The notes beneath the pieces are model-generated. The model had not been told where the DNA came from and did not search any database. It saw only the letters and a program-made list of their open reading frames with translations. The position numbers were made by a program, and so were the translations under genes. From Methylobacterium sp. E-005 (GTDB lineage: Bacteria; Pseudomonadota; Alphaproteobacteria; Rhizobiales; Beijerinckiaceae), in the NCBI RefSeq assembly GCF_022829725.1, contig NZ_JAKSYG010000256.1, positions 248,001 to 312,000 on the forward strand: a stretch of 64,000 nucleotides of DNA, given 5' to 3'. Each line of letters starts with the position of its first letter. Positions within the stretch are counted from its first letter, which is position 1. Shown here piece after piece: positions 53,735 to 62,504 of the stretch.

Positions 53735-54660
53735 CGCGCGACACGGCGGCAGCGGCGAAAACGATGCCGCGGCTCGACGATCTCAGCCGCGCCGACGTTC
53801 CGTTCCGGACCGGCCATGTCCTGGCCTACGCGCCCCACGATTTCCACCGCATCGCCTATGTCGAATGGGGTGACCCGGCCTCCCCGCACGTGGTCGTCTG
53901 CGTCCACGGGTTGAGCCGTCAGGGCCGGGACTTCGATCCGCTGGGCTATCTCCTGGCCAAGATGGGCTACCGGGTCGTCTGTCCGGACCTGCCGGGACGC
54001 GGCGCGAGTGGATGGCTCAAGGATCCGGAACTCTACGGCCTGCCGCAATACGCCGCCGACATGGCCGCTTTGATCGGGCATCTGCGGGTGCCCGGGAAGA
54101 TCGACTGGGTCGGCACCTCGCTGGGCGGCCTGACCGGCATGGTTCTGGCCGCCGCGGCCAACACGCCCATCCGCCGGATGGTGATCAACGATATCGGTCC
54201 GTTCCTGCCCTGGGCGCCGATCCGCCACATCGGTTCGCGCCTGCGGGACGCACCTCGCCTGCATCACAACCTGGCTTCCGGCGAGTCGCGCCTGCGCACG
54301 GTGCTCGGTTCGTTCGGTTCCCTGACTGACGAGCAATGGCGGCACATCGCCAAGCACAGCTTCTTCCCGGAGCCGAACGGCGGCTGGCGGCCCCACTACG
54401 ATCCCGGAATCGGCGACGCGTTCCGACCGGGCAGGGTCTACAGCGTCAGCATGTGGCGCGATTGGGACGCGATCACCTGTCCTGTCCTGCTCCTGCGCGG
54501 GGAGCATTCAGAACTGCTCCTCGCCTCGACCGCCGACGAGATGACACGGCGAGGCCCACCCACGAAGCGGGTCGAGATACCGGATTGCGGTCACGCCCCC
54601 GCGCTCCTGGACGATCAGCAACTCGCGATCGTGACCGACTGGCTCGGCCCGCCGCCCTGA
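53731..54660 (+). CDS. alpha/beta hydrolase
   Basis: About 309 residues, starting GTG at 53731 and overlapping the phasin stop by four bases. VVVCVHGLSRQGRDFD is the oxyanion region, the nucleophile elbow is WVGTSLGGLTG, an acid follows VLLLRGEHSELL, and the His is in IPDCGHAPALLDD. Coupling to the phasin makes a polyhydroxyalkanoate or hydroxyacyl-ester substrate plausible, but the family is broad. Confidence 0.88.
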   Translation: MTRDTAAAAKTMPRLDDLSRADVPFRTGHVLAYAPHDFHRIAYVEWGDPASPHVVVCVHGLSRQGRDFDPLGYLLAKMGYRVVCPDLPGRGASGWLKDPELYGLPQYAADMAALIGHLRVPGKIDWVGTSLGGLTGMVLAAAANTPIRRMVINDIGPFLPWAPIRHIGSRLRDAPRLHHNLASGESRLRTVLGSFGSLTDEQWRHIAKHSFFPEPNGGWRPHYDPGIGDAFRPGRVYSVSMWRDWDAITCPVLLLRGEHSELLLASTADEMTRRGPPTKRVEIPDCGHAPALLDDQQLAIVTDWLGPPP

Positions 54661-55047
54661 GATCGCGTCGAAGGGTTGATCCGGTCGCGCTGCAACCCTC
54701 GAGGGATTGCCAATGCATTCCCGCGATGCGGCTTCGACGATGGCGCATTCCCCTGACGGGCGTAAATATTACGGGCCTGAGTTCTGCGTAGCCTGCGCGG
54801 AGGGAAATAAGTCCGGCAATCCCGCCTGACCGGATTCCGCGCTGCGGCCTGTCAGGTCGATTGACCATTTTTGGTATCTTAGATCTGGCGCACGTGACCT
54901 TTCGTTGCACAGCGGGCTTGGCTGTGGCATCTACCGAGTGCAGGCTAGAATCTGTGCCGCACGATCTAGCAGCACTGTGTTGTAGTCGGCGGCTCGGGTT
55001 GCGACTGCGCATGCCCGCCAACAGAGACGACGTTCGGACCTACAGAG
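54661..55047. other. 387-base intergenic region before the XRE-type regulator
   Basis: No gene supported. It includes locally AT-richer stretches: GTAAATATTAC near 54762-54772 and TTGACCATTTTTGGTATCTTAG at 54861-54882. The latter may be part of the promoter of the regulator, but a canonical -35/-10 pair with normal spacing is not clear. No terminator was recognised after the hydrolase. Confidence 0.4.
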
Positions 55048-55494
55048 ATGGCCAAGCCCAGCCCCAAGCCGAAGCAGACGACGGCGATCGATCACGGCGT
55101 TGGCAGCCGCATTGCGTTCCTGCGCGCGGCGAACGGGTTGAGCCAATCGGCCCTGGCCAGCGCTCTGGGCGTCAGCTTCCAGCAAGTCCAGAAGTACGAA
55201 ACCGGCAAGAACCGCGTTGGAGCCGGCCGCCTTCAGGCGATTGCCGAACGGCTCGGCGTACCGGTGTCGAGCTTCTTCGAGCCGGAGCCCGAGAGCGCGA
55301 CCGAGAATGGCCCGTCGCTGCTCCGCGTGAGCGGTGCCGTCGAGCTTCTGCGCGCCTACAACCAGATTGCCGACGATCAGATGCGTCGTGATGTCCTCAG
55401 CCTCGTGAAGTCCGCCGCGCGCGTCGGCCAGCATCGGGCTGCCGGGGCGACCGTCGATCCGGGAACGGCTGACGCCGCAACCCCGGGCAACTGA
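55048..55494 (+). CDS. XRE-family helix-turn-helix regulator
   Basis: 148 residues. The HTH_3 domain spans about residues 18-75: RIAFLRAANGLSQSALASAL with GVSFQQVQKYETGKNRVGAG and LQAIAERLGVPVSSFF. The C-terminal half is helical and probably dimerises (LLRVSGAVELLRAYNQIAD). No phage or toxin partner is adjacent. It may act on itself or the cupin gene after it, unknown. Confidence 0.9.
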   Translation: MAKPSPKPKQTTAIDHGVGSRIAFLRAANGLSQSALASALGVSFQQVQKYETGKNRVGAGRLQAIAERLGVPVSSFFEPEPESATENGPSLLRVSGAVELLRAYNQIADDQMRRDVLSLVKSAARVGQHRAAGATVDPGTADAATPGN

Positions 55495-55676
55495 GGTCGG
55501 AGCGCTCGCCAAAAACGGGGCGTCGATGCAGCGTCGCCGGCCTCGTCGGGACGGGGCGTTCGAGGCGTGCCCCGCGGCGAAACCGATCCCACTCGGCGCC
55601 GGCGATTGCCTGTCGGGTGTTTCACCGGGCCCCGGCAGCGTTCTGACGCGGTGCGTCATCGGTGAGGCGACCCAGG

Positions 55677-56048
55677 ATGGATACGACGGACATCGTTCAT
55701 CTGCTCGCCGACTTGCCGTCCAGCGGCACGGAGGAGGTCGTCACAATCCTGCTCGCGGCACCGGGCCTGCGGGTGGAGCGCATCGTTTCCACCGGTCAGG
55801 CGAGCCCAGCCGGGTTCCACTATGATCAACCGCATACCGAATGGGTCGCGGTGCTGGCGGGTTCGGCCGATCTGCGTTTCGCGGACGAACCGGAACCGCG
55901 GCGCTTGACCGCTGGCGATGCCGTTCTGATCGCACCCCACCGACGCCATCGCGTCGAGTGGACTGACTCGCCCACCGTGTGGCTCGCCATTCACTACGGT
56001 CCCGAGGTCGGCGGTTCTGACGCGGGATCGGAAGCCGTCAGCCCGTGA
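55677..56048 (+). CDS. cupin domain protein
   Basis: 123 residues from ATG 55677 behind GAGGCGACCC. The cupin barrel shows HTEWVAVLAGSADLRF and RRLTAGDAVLIAPHRRHRVEW, motifs 1 and 2; metal-site residues are His/Glu in the first and His in the second. The substrate is unknown. The stop overlaps the end of the convergent rsmD gene by 11 bases. Confidence 0.85.
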   Translation: MDTTDIVHLLADLPSSGTEEVVTILLAAPGLRVERIVSTGQASPAGFHYDQPHTEWVAVLAGSADLRFADEPEPRRLTAGDAVLIAPHRRHRVEWTDSPTVWLAIHYGPEVGGSDAGSEAVSP

Positions 56049-56595
56049 ACCGCGCAAGGGTGATGGCTGTCTCCCCGTAGCTGCGCCGCTCCAGCTCGGT
56101 GAAGCCCGCGGGCCAAGTCAGTTGCACCGTTTCGGCCTCTTCCACCACCGCGAGGGCGCCGGGGGCAAGCCATGCGCCGGCCACCGCGCTGGACAGGGCG
56201 CGGGGCGCGAGATCACGGCCGTAGGGGGGATCGCAGAACAAGAGCGAGAATTGCCCCGCCGTCCCGGCGGGGCCGAGCCGGGTCGCGTCGCGCCGGAACA
56301 GCCGGGTCACACCCTCGGCACCAAGGGCCTCGATGTTCGATCGGATCACGCCTCGGGCCTCGGTCCCGTCGTCGACCAGCAGCGCGTAGGCCGCGCCCCG
56401 CGACAGGGCCTCGAAACCCAGCGCTCCCGTACCGGCGAACAGATCGAGGACCCGGGCCCCCGGCAGCGCCTCGTCATAGGCATGCGTCAGCACGTTGAAG
56501 AGCGACTCCCGGAGGCGATCCGAGGTCGGCCGGATAGCATCGGTGCGTGGGGCTGAGAGCCGGCGGCCGCGCCAGGCGCCGCCGACGATCCTCAT
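56038..56595 (-). CDS. rsmD: 16S rRNA (guanine(966)-N2)-methyltransferase
   Basis: A SAM-dependent methyltransferase modifying G966 in 16S rRNA, 185 residues. The signature MRIVGGAWRGRRLSAP, RPTSDRLRESLFNVL, SAM motif LDLFAGTGALGFEALSRGA and catalytic FCDPPYGRDL (Asp-Pro-Pro-Tyr) are all visible. Its start overlaps the stop of the pseudouridine synthase by four bases, the usual pairing. Confidence 0.95.
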   Translation of the reverse strand: MRIVGGAWRGRRLSAPRTDAIRPTSDRLRESLFNVLTHAYDEALPGARVLDLFAGTGALGFEALSRGAAYALLVDDGTEARGVIRSNIEALGAEGVTRLFRRDATRLGPAGTAGQFSLLFCDPPYGRDLAPRALSSAVAGAWLAPGALAVVEEAETVQLTWPAGFTELERRSYGETAITLARFTG

Positions 56596-58433
56596 CGGGT
56601 ACCGCGGTGCGGGCGCCCACCGCCGGGCTTGCCGCCGCCGGGCTTATCGCCGCCGGGCTTGCCGCCAGGCCGCCCCCCGGGCCGACCATTTCCGCCGGCA
56701 CCATTCCGGTCGGGGCCCCTGCCGCCGAAACCGCCGGCTTTGCCGCCGGGCCGCGCGCCGCCCGCCTTCGCCCCCCCGAAGGCGGGCTTGCCGCCGGCCG
56801 GCCGACGATCCTGGCCCCCGAAGCCGGCCTTGCCGCGCGGCGCGCCTTGAGCCGGAGCGCCGTCGGATGGCCGATCCCGTCGCGGAGCCGTCCTGCCCTG
56901 CGGTCGCGTATCCCGACTCGCGTCGCCCCATCCCCCCTCGGCGCTGCGGGCTGCGGGCCGGCGCGGCCGCTCATCCTGCGCATCCTGACCGCGGGATCTC
57001 TGCGGGCGTTCGCCGCGCGGTGCGGCTGCGCCCTCGGTCCGGAAGCCGCCGGCGCGGCCGGAGCCGGCGCTACCTCCGCGCTGGCCGCCCGGCGGGCCGT
57101 CATCGGCGTAACGGCGGCGCGCCTTCACTGGCGCTTCGACCGCGACGGGGCTGGCCGCGAGGCGCTCCACGACCACGCGGCGGTCCCCGGTCCGGATCGA
57201 GCCGACCCGCTCCCGCCCGCGCTCGGCCGCTGCGGCCTGCGCGACACGCGGATCGGCGCCGCGGCGGGGTACGCGCGTACCCCGCGGCTTGCCGGGGTCC
57301 TCATCGCGCCATGCCGCGTTGCGCGGGCCCGACCCGGAACCACCCGTCGCGACGCGCGGTGCGGGCGCGGGACGCGCCGCGTTGCGCTTGGGCCCTGCAC
57401 CCCCCTGGTCCCCCTTCGCACCCCGATCCGCGGCCTTGGACCCGCCGAAGGGCGTGATCGGCTCGCGCACCGGACTGTCGAAATCCACACCCGCCTGTTC
57501 GGCCAGCGATTTGCCGAGCTGGTCCTTCAGGACTCGGGTCCGGACCTCTTCGACGAGGCCGACCTCCAGATCGCCGAGCTGGAACGGCCCGAAGGACAGC
57601 CGGATCAGCCGGTTCACCGAGAGACCGAGATGTTCGAGGATGCGCTTGACCTCGCGGTTTTTGCCTTCGCGCAGCCCCAGCGTCAGCCATACGTTGTCGC
57701 CCTGCACGCGGTCGAGCGTGGCTTCCACGGGGCCGTATTCCATGTCGTCGATGGTGACGCCCTTCGACAATCGGTCGAGCTGCGCCTGATCGACGTCGCC
57801 GTGGGCCCGGACACGGTAGCGGCGAAGCCATCCGGTCTCGGGATGGGCGATGACCTTGGCGAGGCCGCCGTCGTTGGTGAGGAGCAGCAAGCCCTCGGTG
57901 TTGATGTCGAGGCGACCGACCGCGACGACCCGTGGCAGATCCTCGGGCAGGACGTCGAAGACCGTCTGCCGCCCCTCCGGATCACGGGCCGTTGTGACGA
58001 GGCCGCGCGGCTTATGGAAGATCCACAGGCGGCTGCGCTCCCGCAACGGCATGGGCTCGCCGTCGATGAGGATCTGATCGTCGTCCGTGACGTTGCGCGC
58101 CGGCGAGGTCAGCGTCTCGCCGTTGACGCTCACCCGGCCGGCCAGGATCATCGTCTCCGCCTCGCGCCGCGACGCGATCCCGGCCCGCGCCATTGCCTTG
58201 GCGATGCGCTCACCGGGCGGCGTCGGCTCAGGGGTCGGAACGGCGGGCGGTTCTTCGGGAACCGCTGCGGTCTGTTCGGGGCGCTGCTTGGTCCGGCCGG
58301 TCTTCAGCGGCGCCTCCGCCGGATCGCGGGTGCGATCGGCGTCCGTCGCCGGGCTCCAGGCCCGCGCTGGTCCATTCTCGGAATCCGGGCGGTCGGAGCC
58401 CCCCGGTGTATCGTCGTTCGGCGTGTCGCTCAT
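56592..58433 (-). CDS. RluB-type ribosomal pseudouridine synthase with long disordered C-terminus
   Basis: 613 residues. An acidic/Pro-rich N-terminal tail (about 70 residues) leads to an S4 domain (ERIAKAMARAGIASRREAET), then the synthase domain with VVAVGRLDINTEGLLLLTND (catalytic Asp) and REGKNREVKRILEHLGL. From about residue 320 the chain is basic and low complexity, ending in a Gly/Lys/Pro run (GGDKPGGGKPGGGRPHRGTR). The catalytic part is RluB/RsuA-like. The tail is far longer than in E. coli RluB and may bind RNA (inference). The stop overlaps rsmD. Confidence 0.92.
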   Translation of the reverse strand: MSDTPNDDTPGGSDRPDSENGPARAWSPATDADRTRDPAEAPLKTGRTKQRPEQTAAVPEEPPAVPTPEPTPPGERIAKAMARAGIASRREAETMILAGRVSVNGETLTSPARNVTDDDQILIDGEPMPLRERSRLWIFHKPRGLVTTARDPEGRQTVFDVLPEDLPRVVAVGRLDINTEGLLLLTNDGGLAKVIAHPETGWLRRYRVRAHGDVDQAQLDRLSKGVTIDDMEYGPVEATLDRVQGDNVWLTLGLREGKNREVKRILEHLGLSVNRLIRLSFGPFQLGDLEVGLVEEVRTRVLKDQLGKSLAEQAGVDFDSPVREPITPFGGSKAADRGAKGDQGGAGPKRNAARPAPAPRVATGGSGSGPRNAAWRDEDPGKPRGTRVPRRGADPRVAQAAAAERGRERVGSIRTGDRRVVVERLAASPVAVEAPVKARRRYADDGPPGGQRGGSAGSGRAGGFRTEGAAAPRGERPQRSRGQDAQDERPRRPAARSAEGGWGDASRDTRPQGRTAPRRDRPSDGAPAQGAPRGKAGFGGQDRRPAGGKPAFGGAKAGGARPGGKAGGFGGRGPDRNGAGGNGRPGGRPGGKPGGDKPGGGKPGGGRPHRGTR

Positions 58434-58507
58434 GCCCGGGCCTTACCAGAGCCGATACCGACAGGCGAGACAGGTCTTTCAGACCGTTTCGGAAAGGTCG
58501 ATACGCG

Positions 58508-58535
58508 AAGGGGCGTTCCCGGAGGAACGCCCCTT
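58508..58535. terminator. perfect hairpin between DUF1328 gene and RluB gene
   Basis: AAGGGGCGTTCC and GGAACGCCCCTT form a perfect 12-pair stem with a CGGA loop. It lies 58 bases past the DUF1328 stop on the minus strand. Without a T-run it is a possible terminator or RNA-stability hairpin. Confidence 0.6.
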
Positions 58536-58592
58536 ACGGATCGCAGCGACGAGAAGCCCGGTTATGACCGCCCGCCGCGAGTCGTCGGTGCG

Positions 58593-58769
58593 TCAGAGTC
58601 TCGGCGAGCGGCCGCGCATCACGCCGAACACGGCGGAAACCAGGAACAGCGCGATCGCAACGAAAAAGACGATCTTAGCGGCGGCCATAGCGGTACCGGC
58701 GATGCCGCCGAACCCGAGCAGGGCCGCAACGATGGCGACAACGAGAAACGTGACAGCCCAACCGATCAT
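58593..58769 (-). CDS. DUF1328 (YtjA-like) small membrane protein
   Basis: A 58-residue hydrophobic protein: [20 protein letters not shown], then [20 protein letters not shown] and a tail VMRGRSPRL. Two membrane helices and the family [17 protein letters not shown] start are clear. It lies downstream of csbD on the same strand with a hairpin between them; such pairs are typical of envelope or general stress responses (inference). Confidence 0.9.
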   Translation of the reverse strand: MIGWAVTFLVVAIVAALLGFGGIAGTAMAAAKIVFFVAIALFLVSAVFGVMRGRSPRL

Positions 58770-58806
58770 AGCATCCTCGTGTTGTTCGAGCCGATCCGTG
58801 GCGGGA

Positions 58807-58823
58807 ACCCGCCACCGGCGGGT
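58807..58823. other. hairpin between csbD and DUF1328
   Basis: ACCCGCC and GGCGGGT form a seven-pair stem with a three-base ACC loop between the two stress-type genes. It may tune relative transcript levels. There is no T-run. Confidence 0.4.
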
Positions 58824-58847
58824 CCCGTTCCGATCACCCCGCGGCGA

Positions 58848-59039
58848 TCAGAGCTTGTCGGTGGCCGACTTCACGGTGTCCTTGGCATCGCCGACCGTGC
58901 TCTGGGTCTTGCCCTTGAGCTCCTGAGCCGCACCCTCGGCCTTCATCTTGTCATTGCCGGTCACGTCGCCGAGACCCTGCTTGGCCTTGCCGAGAGCCTC
59001 GTTGGCGGCGCCCTTGATCTTGTCCGTGGTGCTGCTCAT
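58848..59039 (-). CDS. CsbD family protein
   Basis: A 63-residue hydrophilic protein starting [20 protein letters not shown]. The repeated KxxGxAxxxxGK pattern ([32 protein letters not shown]) is the CsbD hallmark. CsbD-like proteins are stress-induced in many bacteria; the role is unclear. It precedes the DUF1328 gene and is divergent from tadA. The long open frame upstream is only antisense to tadA. Confidence 0.93.
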   Translation of the reverse strand: MSSTTDKIKGAANEALGKAKQGLGDVTGNDKMKAEGAAQELKGKTQSTVGDAKDTVKSATDKL

Positions 59040-59185
59040 GGCGTTATCCTCTTGTCGTCCTGCGGCGACGCCGCACGAGACGCTAAGAACGGTCACGGTC
59101 GGGCGAATGTTCCAGGCCTTCACATTGCTCTGGATCAATACGCCGGCATCGTTCGATTGCTCATCATGTCGAGGACGCCTGCACT

Positions 59186-59632
59186 GTGACGACTGATGCT
59201 CTCGATCGCGCCTTCGCGGCGGCCCGGCAGGGGGCGGCGGCCGGCGAGGTTCCGGTGGGCGCCGTCGTTGTTCGGGATGGAACCGTGCTGGCCGTTGCCC
59301 ATAACCGGCCCCGCGCCCTGCGGGATCCGACCGCCCATGCGGAGATCCTGGCCATCCGGCAGGCCTGCGCCGCGATCGGCGACGAGCGGCTGACCGGCTG
59401 CGATCTCTACGTGACCCTCGAACCATGCCCGATGTGCGCTGGTGCGATCTCGTTCGCGCGGATCCGGCGGCTCTATTACGGGGCTTCGGACCCGAAGGGT
59501 GGCGGCGTCGAGCACGGGCCACGCGTGTTCAACCAGGCGACCTGCCACCACGCGCCGGAAGTCTATAGCGGCTTCCGCGAGCAGGAGGCTGCGGCGCTCC
59601 TGCGCGATTTCTTCGGGTCGCGGCGCCTCTGA
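59186..59632 (+). CDS. tadA: nucleoside deaminase, TadA-type
   Basis: 148 residues, starting GTG at 59186. The zinc deaminase motifs are [13 protein letters not shown] (His and catalytic Glu) and [16 protein letters not shown] (Cys-x2-Cys). Downstream [15 protein letters not shown] fits the tRNA adenosine-34 deaminase subfamily, which makes inosine in tRNA-Arg(ACG). It stands alone between csbD and the outer-membrane protein gene. Confidence 0.92.
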   Translation: MTTDALDRAFAAARQGAAAGEVPVGAVVVRDGTVLAVAHNRPRALRDPTAHAEILAIRQACAAIGDERLTGCDLYVTLEPCPMCAGAISFARIRRLYYGASDPKGGGVEHGPRVFNQATCHHAPEVYSGFREQEAAALLRDFFGSRRL

Positions 59633-59658
59633 TGCGTGGGGCCGGCGATCGGGACCCT

Positions 59659-61500
59659 CTAAGGGTTCACCCGCAGGCCGACCAGGACGGTGTTGTCGCT
59701 GAAGCTCGAACCGGCGACCGTGCTGTTGATCTGCTGGTAGATGTAGGTCCCCCGCAGGGTGAGCCACCGGGTCAGGTGATAGTCGAGCCGCGCCGTCGCC
59801 GAGACGCCGTTCTCGCGGATCGTGCTGCCTTGGTAGGTGTTCTTCAGGAACGAGCCCCCGAGCACGATCGACAGGTTACGGAACAGGTCGTGCTGGACTT
59901 CGAGCGTCGCGACATCCGTGAGGATACCGCTTGAACCTGGGATCGTCGTCTCGGTGATGCCGGTGGCGGCCGTGAGACGAACCGTCGTCAGCGGGCTCAT
60001 CGACCAGACGAGGGCGGCGTTGACCAGCGGCGCATCGATGGCGCGCAGGGTCGGGTCGACGTATTCGCGGTGCTGGATGCCCGCCGAGATCTCGCCGGTG
60101 AGCGTGCGCAGCAGGCCGAAGCTCGCCCCGACCAGCACCGAGACGCCGTCCGAATCGCGCCGGATCCCGTTCAGGTCCTGTCGCAGGTCGTAGACCCGCG
60201 TGTCGCCCAAGAGGTCAATGAACGGACTGAAATCCGGATTGACTTCATAGGCAGTTCGCAGCTGAAGACTGTACTGATTCAGGTTGCGGTCGGTCTGATT
60301 GATGATGGTCCCGTCCGAGAGTCGGGCATTGTCGAATTCCGAGCGGTCGATCGAGCCGCGCAACGTGACGGACAGACGGTTGAACGTCTCGGTCGCGCCG
60401 AGCGATGCGCCGTAGACGGCGAGCAACGGCCGGCTGGTGGACGCAGCGGCCTGCAGATTCCCGGTCGCAACCTGAAGGTTGGGGTTCCCTGTGCGCTGCG
60501 TGTCGACGAGGAAGCGGCCCTCCGCGTCGATATGCAGATCGCGATTGGCGTCGAGGCGCCACCGGACGACGCCGTCGGCGGCCGGGCGGCTCGCCGCCTC
60601 GTTCTGGGGCGTCTCCAGATACGCGCCGCGCAACGAGCCCTGCAGCGAACTCGATGCCCAGTTGCTTTGGAAGTCGACCGCCGCATCGGTGCGCAGAGCC
60701 ACGGAACCACGCGCGTATTGCCGGCTGGTCTGGTCGGGATTCGAATCGTAGCCGAGGCTCTGGGCGAAGCTCGGCAGAAATGTAACGCCGCCGATCTGGT
60801 AGCCGATCGGCGCGTAGGCCGGGTCGGTGGGGATCGGCCGTGCGAGATCCGTCCCGAGGATGAAACCCGGCGTCAGAAGGCCCAAAGCGGGGGTATTGGC
60901 GAGCAGCGGCAGGATCGGCCGCACCTGCGTCGATGCCGGTGGCAGCGGGACGCCGACCACTGGCTGCTGAATGATCGGCGTGAGCCTGAGCGACGGGCTG
61001 GGAACCTGCGTGACCTCCTGGGTGATCCTGCGGGTCGCCGTTCCGAGGCGCCGCGGCGGCGCGGCGCGCGACCGCAGCAGGGCTGAAGGGGCAAGGTTGC
61101 TCGGTGCCGTGGAGCTTCCGCCGGTGCGCTGACCGCCGCCCGTCGCGCGGGTGTCGAGTTGCGAGGTGCCAGGCTGCGTCTGCCCCTGCGCCGGGATCGC
61201 CGGCGCGAGCAGTGACCGAAGGCTGTCGCCCCCGGTCTGATCGCCGCTCGTGGCGTCACCGCCCGGCGAGCCGCGACCATCGTCGCGCGACAGGCCGTCG
61301 GGGAACCGCCGCCGAAGCGCCGGGAGCCCGTTCGGGGCTGTGTCGAGGCCAACGCCTGGATTGTCCGGCTGCCCGGCGACGGGGCTGATCGCATCGAAGC
61401 GCTGCGCCGCGGTCGGCGATGCCGCGACCACCAGGGCAACGGCCGCGTAAGCGAGCCGCTTTTCGTGCCGTTCCCGTCGATCAGCCCGCGCCGTCCGCAC
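59659..61500 (-). CDS. outer-membrane beta-barrel protein (BBP2_2-like)
   Basis: 613 residues. A signal peptide (LAYAAVALVVAASPTAAQRF) is followed by a disordered Gly/Thr/Pro-rich stretch to about residue 220, then alternating strands typical of a transmembrane barrel, for example VTLRGSIDRSEFDNARLSDG, TLRGTYIYQQIN and a final strand NTVLVGLRVNP. Tyr/Leu-rich pattern and the long linker fit the beta-barrel porin 2 family. It is divergent from mucR. Function unknown, possibly porin or surface-polysaccharide related. Confidence 0.78.
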   Translation of the reverse strand: MRTARADRRERHEKRLAYAAVALVVAASPTAAQRFDAISPVAGQPDNPGVGLDTAPNGLPALRRRFPDGLSRDDGRGSPGGDATSGDQTGGDSLRSLLAPAIPAQGQTQPGTSQLDTRATGGGQRTGGSSTAPSNLAPSALLRSRAAPPRRLGTATRRITQEVTQVPSPSLRLTPIIQQPVVGVPLPPASTQVRPILPLLANTPALGLLTPGFILGTDLARPIPTDPAYAPIGYQIGGVTFLPSFAQSLGYDSNPDQTSRQYARGSVALRTDAAVDFQSNWASSSLQGSLRGAYLETPQNEAASRPAADGVVRWRLDANRDLHIDAEGRFLVDTQRTGNPNLQVATGNLQAAASTSRPLLAVYGASLGATETFNRLSVTLRGSIDRSEFDNARLSDGTIINQTDRNLNQYSLQLRTAYEVNPDFSPFIDLLGDTRVYDLRQDLNGIRRDSDGVSVLVGASFGLLRTLTGEISAGIQHREYVDPTLRAIDAPLVNAALVWSMSPLTTVRLTAATGITETTIPGSSGILTDVATLEVQHDLFRNLSIVLGGSFLKNTYQGSTIRENGVSATARLDYHLTRWLTLRGTYIYQQINSTVAGSSFSDNTVLVGLRVNP

Positions 61501-61782
61501 TTGATCCTGGTCTCCACAAGTATCCCGCGCATCGAATGCGGGGATTTACTCACCGTACTGGGACGTTCAACGTCATCGGCATGGTTAACGCAGGCTAGCG
61601 CAGCGTGGTTAATGTGGCGTCAACGGGGGCCTGAGGCAGCAATGGAAACCGGCGCGCACCTGTCTTTGCTGCACGGAACATCCGATTGAGATTTGCGGCA
61701 TGATCCGCTAAGATGAGATAGATTTCGATTGCGCCCAATAGGGATTGATCGACCCAGATAATTGGATTGTCGGGGCCTAGCC

Positions 61783-62283
61783 ATGAGCGATAACGTAGAG
61801 TTTGAGCAGGCGAGCAGCATCGAGCTGGCCGTCGATATCGTCGCGGCCTATGTGTCGAACAACTCGTTGCCCTCGACCGATCTTCCGGGCCTGATCGACA
61901 TCGTCCACGGGGCGTTGAACCAGCTGACCTCAGCACCGGGCGTTTCGCGGGGACCGGTCGAGAAGCTATCGCCGGCCCAAATCCGGAAGTCGGTCTCCCA
62001 AGATCATATCGTCAGCTTCGAGGACGGGAAGCCCTACAAGACGCTGCGCCGACATCTGACGCTGCGTGGGCTGTCGCCCGAGGCCTACCGCACGAAATGG
62101 GGCTTACCGGTGGACTATCCGATGACGGCAGCCAGCTACTCCGCCCAGCGGTCGGAGCTGGCGCGCGCCCTCGGACTCGGGCAACAGCGCCGGAACTACA
62201 ACGGCGCTACGTCGGCAGCTCCGAAAGAACCTCCGGCCGCATCGTCGAAGTCGCGGACTTGTAAGAAGGCGTCCGCCGAGTAG
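61783..62283 (+). CDS. mucR: MucR/Ros family transcriptional regulator
   Basis: 166 residues from MSDNVEFEQASSIELAVDIV, the conserved N-terminal oligomerisation region. The zinc-finger region reads HIVSFEDGKPYKTLRRHLTL: the first Cys of Ros is Ser78, Asp81 and His91 remain, and the second His is absent, so the finger is degenerate as in MucR/Ml proteins that need no structural zinc. YRTKWGLP is the conserved end of the motif. MucR-type regulators control surface polysaccharides and cell-cycle-linked genes. The upstream region has two GGTTAA repeats. Confidence 0.92.
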   Translation: MSDNVEFEQASSIELAVDIVAAYVSNNSLPSTDLPGLIDIVHGALNQLTSAPGVSRGPVEKLSPAQIRKSVSQDHIVSFEDGKPYKTLRRHLTLRGLSPEAYRTKWGLPVDYPMTAASYSAQRSELARALGLGQQRRNYNGATSAAPKEPPAASSKSRTCKKASAE

Positions 62284-62504
62284 CGCCACTCTTCGCGAAC
62301 GATAAAAGTCGCGCACTGTAATTCGGCCAAGAGGTTCGATCGTCGCGCGAATACGCCGCGTCGGTGCCTGGGCCACGTGCGCTGAACACATCCAGATTGA
62401 CCGGGTGGGAGCCGTTTGCGCGACGCGCAACCGTGCGCCGCGTCCGCACGACTAGGCAGTGGCCCGAACGCTGTCATCCTCCGCATGCTGCGTCGCACAA
62501 TCGA

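Noticed and set aside
56547-59189. 880-codon open frame opposite the RluB gene, spanning DUF1328 and csbD
   Set aside because: It runs through three real genes on the other strand and contains no known domain.
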